Shown: positions 1 to 5,480 of the stretch, one piece after another
Position numbering within the stretch: the first letter of the stretch is position 1
Layout: every line of letters begins with the position of its first letter
Assembly: GCA_903868035.1 (NCBI GenBank)
Contig: CAIPTQ010000019.1
Location: 1 to 10,921 of the forward strand
Direction of reading: 5' to 3'
DNA from: an uncultured Phycisphaerales bacterium
Lineage (GTDB): Bacteria; Planctomycetota; Phycisphaerae; WQYP01
DNA: 10,921 nt
Program-made: the position numbers and the translations under genes
The notes under the pieces: model-generated
Told to the model about the DNA's origin: nothing
Seen by the model: the letters and a program-made list of their open reading frames with translations, nothing else
The model's database searches: none

Positions 1-62
1 AACTCCGCAATCTTCGTGCCCGCCGCCACGCAACCAGGACATTCAGGAAGGATCGCATCCAT
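1..62 (-). CDS. N-terminus of a probable IS66-family transposase (partial, runs off window)
   Basis: Only about 20 codons are visible: MDAILPECPGCVAAGTKIAE, then the window ends. The CPGC motif followed by a short charged helix resembles the zinc-binding N-terminus of IS66 transposases, where a CPGC-like segment precedes a coiled coil. I chose the ATG at 62 because GGAG lies 9 nt upstream and because this frame gives the recognisable motif. A second ATG at 68 opens another frame, MAWMRSFLNVLV, which cannot be excluded on length alone. The protein would be a DDE transposase moving its own element. Its position inside the inferred IS end, facing inward, fits. Catalytic residues lie outside the window. 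Confidence 0.4.
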   Translation of the reverse strand, partial: MDAILPECPGCVAAGTKIAE

Positions 63-95
63 GCCATTTCACTCCGCGTTCCAAACGCTAGAGAT

Positions 96-124
96 ATTAT
101 ATGCACGGGCAAGGCGCTAAACAA
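96..124 (-). promoter_or_regulatory. Sigma-70-like promoter inside the IS end, driving the transposase
   Basis: On the minus strand TTGTTT (124-119) and TATAAT (101-96) are separated by 17 bp. The -10 is perfect and the -35 matches 3 of 6 positions. The -35 lies within the presumed terminal repeat. Transcription would start near base 89, about 27 nt before the transposase start codon. Inferred from pattern only. Confidence 0.35.
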
Positions 125-330
125 TTACCTTCCAGCGATACGCCGTACTGCCGGATGGGCCAATAAGAAAGTCGATCCGGCCACCAGATATCCGTAATGT
201 TTCCCATGGCCCATGCGACACAGTTGTAACGTACCGTGGCTGGACCTCGGATTGCAAAATGCGTACGGGCAAGATGGGGAAAGAGCTTTCCCAGGCGGTC
301 CAGTTGTTCCGCATCAGGCGGGGTAGCCAT
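97..330 (-). pseudogene. DUF7689-like small protein, truncated by the IS end
   Basis: The reading frame from the ATG at 330 contains RYNCVAWAMG (residues 34-43) and IWWPDRLSYWP (48-58). These are the hallmark NC-AWA...WWP motifs of a widespread bacterial family of unknown function that I believe is DUF7689; intact members run considerably further. Native sequence continues to about residue 67, then enters the inferred IS terminus at base 128 and ends 10 residues later with a stop at 99-97. It is therefore probably a broken gene rather than a complete 77-aa protein. A GTG at 339 is an alternative start. The first codons overlap the end of the upstream 109-aa gene by 17 nt, pointing to translational coupling. 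The conserved Asn-Cys suggests a catalytic or metal-binding role, but that is a guess. Confidence 0.6.
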
Positions 331-643
331 GCAACGCACCCCATTTCAACCACGCCGCCGCCATCTCCATGACTCTGCCCCGCTCCTCCGGTAGAATGGG
401 ATTCTCCCCGGTAATTTCCTCCAATGCCGCAAACCAGCGCTCCGGATTCTCACCCTTGAGTTCGCCCAGCATGAAGGGCACCACCCTGGGCCCTAGCGCC
501 ACCAGCGCCCGGTATATCGGATGGGCCGCCGCCTTCTCGCCGTCGGAAAGGTGCGACGTCTCGGCGCGCCACTGGCCGGTGAGTTCCGGGAACACCCGGG
601 CAATCACGGCTGCGGAAGTATCTGGCAGTTGCTGCACGGTCAT
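314..643 (-). CDS. Conserved hypothetical protein, 109 aa, partner of the NCVAWA-type gene
   Basis: A 109-aa soluble, mostly helical protein with no signal peptide or membrane segment. Recognisable blocks are WRAETSHLS (25-33), a HPIYRALVALG stretch (41-51), PERWFAALEEITGENP (67-82) and AWLKWGALHGY (97-107). I recall this pattern (a histidine-containing helix, a WF-ALxxITGEnP block and a terminal AWLxWG-xxGY) in small proteins encoded just before NCxAWA-type genes in planctomycetes and cyanobacteria, but I know no function for it. The start is supported by AGGG 8 nt upstream and by a promoter 33 nt away. The 17-nt overlap with the next gene implies the two are expressed together. With the partner truncated, this may be the surviving half of a two-gene unit. 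Confidence 0.7.
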   Translation of the reverse strand: MTVQQLPDTSAAVIARVFPELTGQWRAETSHLSDGEKAAAHPIYRALVALGPRVVPFMLGELKGENPERWFAALEEITGENPILPEERGRVMEMAAAWLKWGALHGYPA

Positions 644-675
644 GTGCGAAACCCTAAACGCCTTGTCATGTGATC

Positions 676-705
676 ATTATAGTAACCACTGACGCGGATT
701 GACAG
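676..705 (-). promoter_or_regulatory. Sigma-70-like promoter for the 109-aa gene
   Basis: On the minus strand CTGTCA (705-700, 4 of 6 matches to TTGACA) is followed after 18 bp by a perfect TATAAT (681-676). The predicted start near 669 gives a leader of about 25 nt containing AGGG before the ATG at 643. A second TATAAT occurs at 740-735 but has no acceptable -35. The 111-nt gap to fcl and this promoter suggest the 109-aa gene is a separate transcription unit from the fucose operon. Confidence 0.5.
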
Positions 706-754
706 GGATTTAAGGCTTTAGTCACCTCGGCCACATTATACCCAAACCCGATGG

Positions 755-1675
755 TCAAGGGAGGTTCTGTTCATACCACGCAATCGTCCTCGCCATCCCC
801 TCCTCCAGCCGCGTCCGCGCCACAAACCCGAACTTCTCCCGCGCCCGCGTCGTGTCCAGGCACCGCCGCGGCTGCCCGTCCGGCTTCGTCGGATCCCATT
901 TGATGCCGCCGGCGAACCCGCTCAGCTTGGCCACCAGCTCCGTCAACGCCTTGATCGATATCTCCCGCCCCGCCCCCAGGTTCACCGGCTCCGCCTCGTT
1001 GTACTTCTCCGTCGCCAGCGCGATCCCATCCGCGGCATCCTCCACGTACAAAAATTCGCGCGAGGCCGCGCCCGTGCCCCAGGCTTCAATATGGTCCGCC
1101 CCCTTCCGCTTGGCCTCCACGCATTTCCGGATCAATGCCGGGATCACGTGCGACGTCTGCGGATTGAAATTGTCCCGCGGCCCGTACAGGTTCACCGGCA
1201 GCAGATAGATCGCGTTCAAGCCGTACTGCGCCCGATACGCCTGGCACATCACCAGCAGCGCCTTCTTGGCGATGCCGTAGGGGGCGTTGGTTTCCTCCGG
1301 GTAGCCGTTCCAGAGGTCCGCCTCCTTGAAGGGCACGGGCGTGAACTTGGGATAGGCGCAGATGGTGCCGATCTGCACAAACTTGTGGATTTTGTGGAGG
1401 CGCGCCTGTTCGATCAGGTTCAGCCCCATGGCCATATTGGCGAAAAAATACCGCCCCGGATTGGCCATGTTCGCCCCGATGCCCCCGACTTCGGCCGCCA
1501 GATGGATCACCACGTCGGGTTTGTGCTCTTGGAACAGTCTTTCCGCCACGGCTTCGTGGGTCAGGTCATAGTCCTGCACCAGGGGCACGAAGATGTCGTT
1601 GATGCCGCGGCGGCGCAGATTATCCAGCAGGAACGAACCCAGGAATCCGGCGCCGCCGGTGACGAGGTAACGCAT
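755..1675 (-). CDS. fcl: GDP-L-fucose synthase (GDP-4-keto-6-deoxymannose epimerase/reductase)
   Basis: This cytoplasmic enzyme of the short-chain dehydrogenase superfamily epimerises GDP-4-keto-6-deoxymannose at C3 and C5, then reduces it with NADPH to GDP-L-fucose. The 306 aa match the family's usual length. The nucleotide-binding motif GGAGFLG is at 7-13. The catalytic pair is Y133 and K137 in [10 protein letters not shown]. The position usually held by the catalytic Ser reads Thr104 in the GTICAYP block, followed by the conserved Cys106, and the conserved His176 is in [21 protein letters not shown] (159-170) and [12 protein letters not shown] (206-217) are typical of the subfamily. The ribosome-binding site GAGG, 7 nt before the ATG, overlaps the hepT stop region, and only 9 nt separate the genes. 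It is the last gene of the operon begun by gmd. Confidence 0.95.
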   Translation of the reverse strand: MRYLVTGGAGFLGSFLLDNLRRRGINDIFVPLVQDYDLTHEAVAERLFQEHKPDVVIHLAAEVGGIGANMANPGRYFFANMAMGLNLIEQARLHKIHKFVQIGTICAYPKFTPVPFKEADLWNGYPEETNAPYGIAKKALLVMCQAYRAQYGLNAIYLLPVNLYGPRDNFNPQTSHVIPALIRKCVEAKRKGADHIEAWGTGAASREFLYVEDAADGIALATEKYNEAEPVNLGAGREISIKALTELVAKLSGFAGGIKWDPTKPDGQPRRCLDTTRAREKFGFVARTRLEEGMARTIAWYEQNLP

Positions 1676-1684
1676 GTAAATTCC

Positions 1685-2035
1685 TCACGCAGAAGCAGAA
1701 GGGGGTATTAGTGGTTCGAGAAGACCGATCAATTCGGGAATATGGATCGTCGCCACGCGCCAGATCTTTTCATGATTAATGGTGTCATAGTCATGCGCCA
1801 GAACATGCCGCTGAACGGTGATTGATTTCCAGGGAATTTCAGGATGCGCGGCTTTGAAATCGTCGGGCATCAGGCGCGCGGCCTCACCGATAATCTCGAT
1901 TTCCCGCACCACCGCAGAACGAAGGAGCCGGCTTTGAAGATACTCCGCATAATTTTTCCCCTGGAGGAATTCCAGGATTGCGCGTGCGGAGTCCAGCATG
2001 TCCGCGAGGCGTGCGATAGTGCGATCAGGCGGCAT
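1685..2035 (-). CDS. hepT: HepT-like HEPN-domain toxin (DUF86 family)
   Basis: A 116-aa all-helical HEPN protein. The RX4HXY motif is present as R76-HVLA-H81-D-Y83 in the segment QRHVLAHDYDTINHEKIW. In characterised MntA-HepT systems HepT is an RNase, and the motif's tyrosine is the residue its antitoxin modifies. The HPEIPWKSI block before the motif is also typical of the family. The first position after the motif arginine is His instead of the more common Asn, a conservative variation seen in the family. The frame is open upstream to 2110, but the ATG at 2035 is preferred: it gives the normal family length and a GGA-containing site upstream, and it overlaps mntA by 11 nt, as is usual for these pairs. 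The stop codon lies 9 nt before fcl. No truncation is evident, so the toxin is probably functional. Confidence 0.9.
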   Translation of the reverse strand: MPPDRTIARLADMLDSARAILEFLQGKNYAEYLQSRLLRSAVVREIEIIGEAARLMPDDFKAAHPEIPWKSITVQRHVLAHDYDTINHEKIWRVATIHIPELIGLLEPLIPPSASA

Positions 2036-2336
2036 AGAGCACTTTCCGTGTACTGAGGATTTCCTGCCGGCGGTAAGGATTCTGCAAGGCCTCCTTTTCC
2101 ACAAAATCAATCTTACGGCCGAAAATTGATTCCAACTCGTCGATCATTTCCGGCCAGCCGACCCAGTAATCCCACGGCGCGTCCGGGGCAAAACTGACCA
2201 GCACATCAACATCCGAGTCCGGCCGGAAATCGTCGCGCAGCACCGAGCCAAATAGCGAAAATTCGCGCACCCTCCACTTGCGGCAGAAGGCGCTGACATG
2301 AGCGACCGAAATTGGCACGTTGACAGCCACCATCAA
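2025..2336 (-). CDS. mntA: MntA-like minimal nucleotidyltransferase antitoxin
   Basis: A 103-aa minimal nucleotidyltransferase. The GSX10DXD signature is intact: G30-S31 in SLFGSVLRDDF, then D42-V-D44 in DSDVDVLVSF. A third acidic residue, D78, is in KIDFVE. In studied MntA-HepT pairs this enzyme transfers AMP from ATP to the tyrosine of the HepT RX4HXY motif and so neutralises the toxin; all residues needed for that are visible here. It ends inside the beginning of hepT, suggesting coupled translation. Two consecutive ATG codons (2336, 2333) could serve as start. AAGGTG lies about 15 nt upstream, which is rather distant. A TATAAT stands immediately before the start, but without a good -35, so an own promoter is only a possibility. 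gmd ends 31 nt upstream. Confidence 0.9.
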   Translation of the reverse strand: MMVAVNVPISVAHVSAFCRKWRVREFSLFGSVLRDDFRPDSDVDVLVSFAPDAPWDYWVGWPEMIDELESIFGRKIDFVEKEALQNPYRRQEILSTRKVLYAA

Positions 2337-2367
2337 TAAATTATATCACCTTACAGCCTTTGGAAAA

Positions 2368-3414
2368 TCATCCCTTGCCATTTTTCCGGTCATGATCGTG
2401 CAAAACCTTCTCCCGCTCCGCCAGCTTCAGGTCATTGTCCACCATCATCTTCGCCAACGCCTTGAATTTCACCTTTGGCTCCCAGTGCAGGGCTTGGCGG
2501 GCCTTGCTCGCGTCCCCCAGCAGCAAGTCCACTTCCGCCGGCCGCAGATACCGCGCGTCGGTGTCCACAAAGTTCTTCCAGTCCATATCCAGCAGGCCAA
2601 AACACTCCTCGATCCACTCCCGCACGCTGTGCGTCTCGCCGGTGGCGATCACAAAGTCGTCCGGCTTATCCTGCTGGAGCATCAGCCACATCGCCTCGAC
2701 ATAATCCCCGGCAAAGCCCCAGTCGCGCTTCGCGTCCAGATTCCCCATGAACAACTTCTTCTGCAGGCCCAGCTTGATGCGCGTGGCGGCCCGCGTCACC
2801 TTGCGCGTCACAAACGTCTCGCCCCGCCGCGGCGACTCATGGTTGAACAGGATCCCGTTCACCGCGAACATGTCGTAGCTCTCGCGGTAATTCACCACCT
2901 GCCAGAACGAAAACACCTTGGCGCACGCGTACGGCGAGCGCGGATGGAACGGCGTGGTTTCCTTCTGCGGCGTTTCCATCACCTTGCCGAACATCTCCGA
3001 GCTGCTGGCCTGGTAGAACTTCACCGGATACCCCGTGTGATGCTCCAGGTCGCGGATCGCCTCGAGCATGGCGATCGTGCCCACGGCATCCGTCTGCACG
3101 GTGTACACCGGCTGGTCGAAGGACACCCGCACATGGGACTGCGCCCCCAGGTTGTAGATTTCCGTGGGCTTGCACTTGGAGAGGATGTCCCGCAGGCCGC
3201 TGCCGTCGGTGAGGTCGCCATAATGCAGCGTCAGCATGGGGTTGGGGGCGTGGGGGTCCTGGTAGATGTGGTCGATGCGGTCGGTGTTGAAGGAGCTGGA
3301 GCGGCGTATGATGCCGTGGACATCGTAGCCTTTGGCCAGCAGCAGTTCCGCCAGGTAGGAGCCGTCCTGTCCGGTGATGCCGGTGATAAGGGCGCGTTTG
3401 GCACGTCGATCCAT
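2368..3414 (-). CDS. gmd: GDP-mannose 4,6-dehydratase
   Basis: This enzyme converts GDP-D-mannose to GDP-4-keto-6-deoxy-D-mannose, the first committed step toward GDP-L-fucose and some other 6-deoxyhexoses. The 348 aa fit the family. The cofactor-binding [12 protein letters not shown] is at 12-23 and LHYGDLTDG at 63-71. Catalytic elements are the SSSE block at 137-140 and Y162/K166 in [11 protein letters not shown]. The strongly conserved [15 protein letters not shown] is at 191-205, and the C-terminal part includes [13 protein letters not shown] with the usual substrate-binding residues. The start has AGGA 6 nt upstream. It is the first gene of the apparent operon gmd-mntA-hepT-fcl and is divergent from dnaA. 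I did not find a convincing promoter in the AT-rich stretch at 3500-3525. Its lower-coordinate half is very C-rich on the plus strand and its higher-coordinate half very G-rich. Confidence 0.97.
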   Translation of the reverse strand: MDRRAKRALITGITGQDGSYLAELLLAKGYDVHGIIRRSSSFNTDRIDHIYQDPHAPNPMLTLHYGDLTDGSGLRDILSKCKPTEIYNLGAQSHVRVSFDQPVYTVQTDAVGTIAMLEAIRDLEHHTGYPVKFYQASSSEMFGKVMETPQKETTPFHPRSPYACAKVFSFWQVVNYRESYDMFAVNGILFNHESPRRGETFVTRKVTRAATRIKLGLQKKLFMGNLDAKRDWGFAGDYVEAMWLMLQQDKPDDFVIATGETHSVREWIEECFGLLDMDWKNFVDTDARYLRPAEVDLLLGDASKARQALHWEPKVKFKALAKMMVDNDLKLAEREKVLHDHDRKNGKG

Positions 3415-3603
3415 GGCACATCCTTTTTGTCAGTCGTCCCCATGCGGTACGGGGCTGGGAGCGGTGCGGACGCACCCGACAGGGGCGCCAAGTCCGCGGA
3501 GTCCATATATTATCATGATTATCGGCTGATAGGGGAACCCGCTTTGATGGGGAATTCGTTGCATCCCGGCACAGCCCGACGGCTTGGGTTGTGATCATGG
3601 AAT

Positions 3604-3632
3604 TGGTCATTGGTCATGGCGTCATGGGTCAT
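3604..3632 (+). repeat. Four imperfect tandem GGTCAT-type units
   Basis: Bases 3604-3632 read TGGTCAT, TGGTCAT, GGCGTCAT, GGGTCAT in direct succession. Short GGTCAT tandem tracts occur in intergenic DNA of some bacteria, and their role is unknown to me. The array lies between the AT-rich patch and the dnaA promoter. It is too short to assign to an origin or a regulator. Confidence 0.5.
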
Positions 3633-3769
3633 TCCATCCCTAACGCCAATCGCCGCCCGTTGTCAACCCCTGGTGCGCGGAAATTTTTGCGGCAAACGCT
3701 AAGTCCAGCAATGGCTTCCACCTGCGTGGCCACAATTTTTCCTGAGTAGTTTTCTTCGTAATTTCCCAA

Positions 3770-3798
3770 TTGACAGCGCTCCCCGACACTCGTATCTT
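3770..3798 (+). promoter_or_regulatory. Sigma-70-like promoter upstream of dnaA and its structured leader
   Basis: TTGACA (3770-3775, perfect) and TATCTT (3793-3798, 4 of 6 matches) are separated by exactly 17 bp. This is the best promoter in the window by -35 and spacing. Transcription would start near 3805, giving dnaA a leader of roughly 250 nt, or giving a small RNA of roughly 100 nt if it terminates at 3902. No other good plus-strand promoter is visible between here and dnaA. Confidence 0.6.
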
Positions 3799-3818
3799 CG
3801 CACCAACTTGACTTGAGG

Positions 3819-3902
3819 GCCGGTCGCGCGAGGCCGGCATTCGCCGATTGGTTGAACCAGTCGCACCGCTCGCGACGGCGGGTACACCCGCCGCTGGTTT
3901 TT
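3819..3902 (+). ncRNA. Structured RNA: hairpin plus three-way junction with U run (leader attenuator or small RNA)
   Basis: About 15 nt after the predicted transcription start, GCCGG (3819-3823) can pair with CCGGC (3834-3838). Next comes a three-helix junction with no unpaired base at the joints. Helix P1 is AACCAG (3855-3860) with CTGGTT (3894-3899). P2 is TCGC (3861-3864) with GCGA (3872-3875) around a 7-nt loop. P3 is CGGCGGG (3876-3882) with CCCGCCG (3887-3893) around TACA. P1 is followed directly by a run of five T (3898-3902), so the element could act as an intrinsic terminator. It does not match any riboswitch or housekeeping RNA I know. It could attenuate dnaA, or end a small RNA of about 100 nt. 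The fold was worked out by eye, without energies. Confidence 0.45.
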
Positions 3903-4052
3903 CAAAATCCTGATCACGCCGCAAGACGTGAATCGGCCGGCCGCAGGATGCAGCCCCCATTCATTCCGGCGCTTTTGCACGCTTCCCCCCCCCGTCCCGT
4001 CCTGGCCCGCTGGGCCGGCGAACGCCGCTAAGGGAAGTGCTTGGGAGTGCTT

Positions 4053-5393
4053 ATGGCCAGTTTTGATTCGGTTGCCCACGCGCAGGCCGTCTGGAAGGAA
4101 ACCCTCGAATACCTCGCGCGCCTCCATTCCTCCTGGGTCCGCCAGTGGTTTGGCGACCTCCAGCCGCTCGAACTGTCCGCCGGCGTGCTCACCATCCGGG
4201 CGCAAACCGCCATCCAGCAGCAGTACCTGGCCGGCCGCTGCCGGGAAATCTTCAACGAGGCCGCCCAGGCCGTCACCGGCAAGCTCGTTATGGTTTCCTT
4301 CATCACCGGCGACAACGCCGGCGCGGGACTGGCCCGTTTCGGCGACTCGTATGACGACGTGATTCTCTCGCCCGACTACGTGTTCGACAATTTCGTCAAG
4401 GGGCCGTGCAACCAGCTCGCCTTCGCCGCCTCCAAGGCCGTCTCCGAACTGCCCGGCCGCTCCTACAACCCGCTATTCATCCACGGCGGCTGCGGCCTGG
4501 GCAAAACCCACCTCCTGCAGGCCGCCTGCCAGGACATCCTCCGCCGCGACCCCGCATGCCGCATCCTTTACCTCTCCTGCGACACGTTCATCAACCACTT
4601 CATCGACTGCGTGGGCAAGGGCGACATGCAGGAGTTCCGCTATCGCTATCGGCATGTCGATGTGTTGGTCATCGACGACATCCACTTCCTCACCCGCCGC
4701 GACCGCACCCAGGAGGAATTCTTCCACACCTTCAACACCCTCTTCCAGGCCGGCAAGCAGATCATCCTGTCGTCGGACGCCCCGCCCAATGAAATCCCCG
4801 ACCTCGAGGACCGCCTCGTCTCCCGCTTCAACTCCGGCCTGGTCGCCCGCGTCGACAAGCCCTGCTTCGAAACCCGCATCGCCATCGTCTCCAAAAAGGC
4901 CCGCCTCCGCGGCATCACCCTGCCCGAGGAGGTCGTCACCTACATCTCCCGCCGCGTGGAGTCCAACACGCGCGAGCTCGAGGGCGCCATCACCAAGATC
5001 CAGGGCCACGCCATGCTCAACGGCGGCCGCTACGACCTGGATGTCGCCCGCGCCGCCCTCGGCGACCTCGTCCCGCCCTCCGAACGCATCGTCACCATCC
5101 CCCAGATCGTCGCCGCCGTCACCGGCGTCTACAACGTCCGCATGAACGACCTGCACTCCAAACGCCGCCATAAGTCCATCGCCCTGCCCCGTCAGATCTG
5201 CATGTACTTCGCCCGCCTCAAAACCCGCTTCTCCCTCGAGGAGATCGGCAACTACTTCGGCGGCCGCGACCACACGACCGTCATGCACGCCATCAAGACC
5301 ATCGCCGCCGACCGCCAGAGCGATCCCACTTTCGCCGCCATCCTCGAACGCATCGAAGCCTCCCTCCTCACCGCCCAGGCCCAGTCAGCATAG
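4053..5393 (+). CDS. dnaA: Chromosomal replication initiator protein DnaA
   Basis: An AAA+ ATPase that binds DnaA boxes at oriC and opens the duplex. From the ATG at 4053 it is 446 aa. A divergent N-terminal domain (about 1-90) passes almost directly into the ATPase, so domain II is very short. Walker A is GGCGLGKTH (145-153, Cys where Val is common), Walker B VLVIDDIHFL (204-213), sensor 1 ILSSD (238-242), arginine-finger box RLVSRFNSGL (254-263) and sensor 2 RELEGAI (307-313). The DNA-binding domain has the basic loop SKRRHKS and the signature DHTTVMHAI (406-414). GGGAG lies 5 nt before this ATG; an in-frame TTG at 4041, 10 nt after AGGGA, would add four residues. Codons end mostly in C. 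Neighbours are gmd and mlaD rather than dnaN/recF. The wording of the ATPase domain reminds me of Phycisphaerae DnaA. Confidence 0.96.
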   Translation: MASFDSVAHAQAVWKETLEYLARLHSSWVRQWFGDLQPLELSAGVLTIRAQTAIQQQYLAGRCREIFNEAAQAVTGKLVMVSFITGDNAGAGLARFGDSYDDVILSPDYVFDNFVKGPCNQLAFAASKAVSELPGRSYNPLFIHGGCGLGKTHLLQAACQDILRRDPACRILYLSCDTFINHFIDCVGKGDMQEFRYRYRHVDVLVIDDIHFLTRRDRTQEEFFHTFNTLFQAGKQIILSSDAPPNEIPDLEDRLVSRFNSGLVARVDKPCFETRIAIVSKKARLRGITLPEEVVTYISRRVESNTRELEGAITKIQGHAMLNGGRYDLDVARAALGDLVPPSERIVTIPQIVAAVTGVYNVRMNDLHSKRRHKSIALPRQICMYFARLKTRFSLEEIGNYFGGRDHTTVMHAIKTIAADRQSDPTFAAILERIEASLLTAQAQSA

Positions 5394-5414
5394 CCCGGCG
5401 TGGCAACGCCCGGC
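5393..5414. terminator. Hairpin between convergent dnaA and mlaD, possible bidirectional terminator
   Basis: GCC-C-GGCGT (5393-5401) pairs with ACGCC-C-GGC (5406-5414) around a GGCA loop: eight base pairs with one C/C mismatch, starting at the last base of the dnaA stop codon. No T run follows on either strand, so it is not a classical intrinsic terminator. Its position in the 87-bp convergent gap is the main argument. Confidence 0.35.
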
Positions 5415-5480
5415 AATACGTGGCTTGCGGCCAAACCTATCGAATGAGAACCCGCCCCGCCCGTAAACTACTGTGCAACC

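Larger units (their letters stand above)
1..128 (-). mobile_element. One end of an IS66-like insertion sequence (partial)
   Basis: Read on the minus strand, the sequence starting at base 128 begins GTAATTGTTTAGCGCC. As I recall the family, GTAA is the usual terminus of IS66 elements. The boundary falls exactly where the neighbouring NCVAWA-type gene stops making sense (its codon 68). Inward from this end come a TATAAT box, a ribosome-binding site and a start codon, all in the order expected of an IS end driving its transposase. The element runs off the left edge, so the other terminal repeat and the target duplication are not visible. If the target site is 8 bp, the copy on this side is bases 129-136. 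The family assignment rests on one terminus and about 20 residues of protein, so it is tentative. Confidence 0.45.
3415..4052. other. 638-bp divergent intergenic region between gmd and dnaA
   Basis: No reading frame here looks like a real protein; the open frames lack recognisable motifs and good starts. Contents from left to right: the gmd ribosome-binding site; an AT-rich patch at 3505-3523 with two TTATC motifs nine bases apart; imperfect GGTCAT repeats at 3604-3632; a promoter at 3770-3798; a strongly structured transcript region at 3819-3902; a run of nine C at 3985-3993; and two small GC-rich hairpins at 4004-4027 just before the dnaA ribosome-binding site. Confidence 0.6.

Noticed and set aside
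735..740. Second TATAAT on the minus strand between fcl and the 109-aa gene
   Set aside because: The hexamer 17 bp upstream (CTCCCT) does not resemble a -35. The TATAAT at 681-676 has a better partner and position.
1620..1628. TTATCCAGC, resembling a DnaA box
   Set aside because: Seven of nine matches, single, and inside the fcl coding sequence. Expected by chance at this level.
3505..3523. AT-rich patch with two TTATC motifs, considered as an origin element with DnaA boxes
   Set aside because: Only five bases of the nine-base TTATCCACA box are matched clearly, there are only two copies and no long unwinding element follows. This is not enough to call an origin.
2320..3594. 424-codon open frame on the plus strand opposite gmd
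   Set aside because: It is rich in H, R, V and L with no family motif and lies fully antisense to an unmistakable gmd. It exists because the GC-rich complement of gmd has few stop codons.
3719..3740. CCAC-CTGC-GTGG hairpin followed by five T on the plus strand, considered as a terminator
   Set aside because: The stem has only four solid pairs, and no plus-strand transcript that it could end is apparent upstream.
3640..4205. Open frames in the gmd-dnaA gap, including a 27-codon frame starting at 3948 as a possible leader peptide
   Set aside because: No ribosome-binding site at usable spacing, no recognisable motifs, and they overlap the promoter and structured RNA. The frame at 3948 has AGG directly against its ATG.
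4473..5288. 271-codon open frame on the minus strand opposite dnaA
   Set aside because: Low-complexity string of D, G, V, E and A, antisense to dnaA with its complete motif set. A shadow of C-ending codons.
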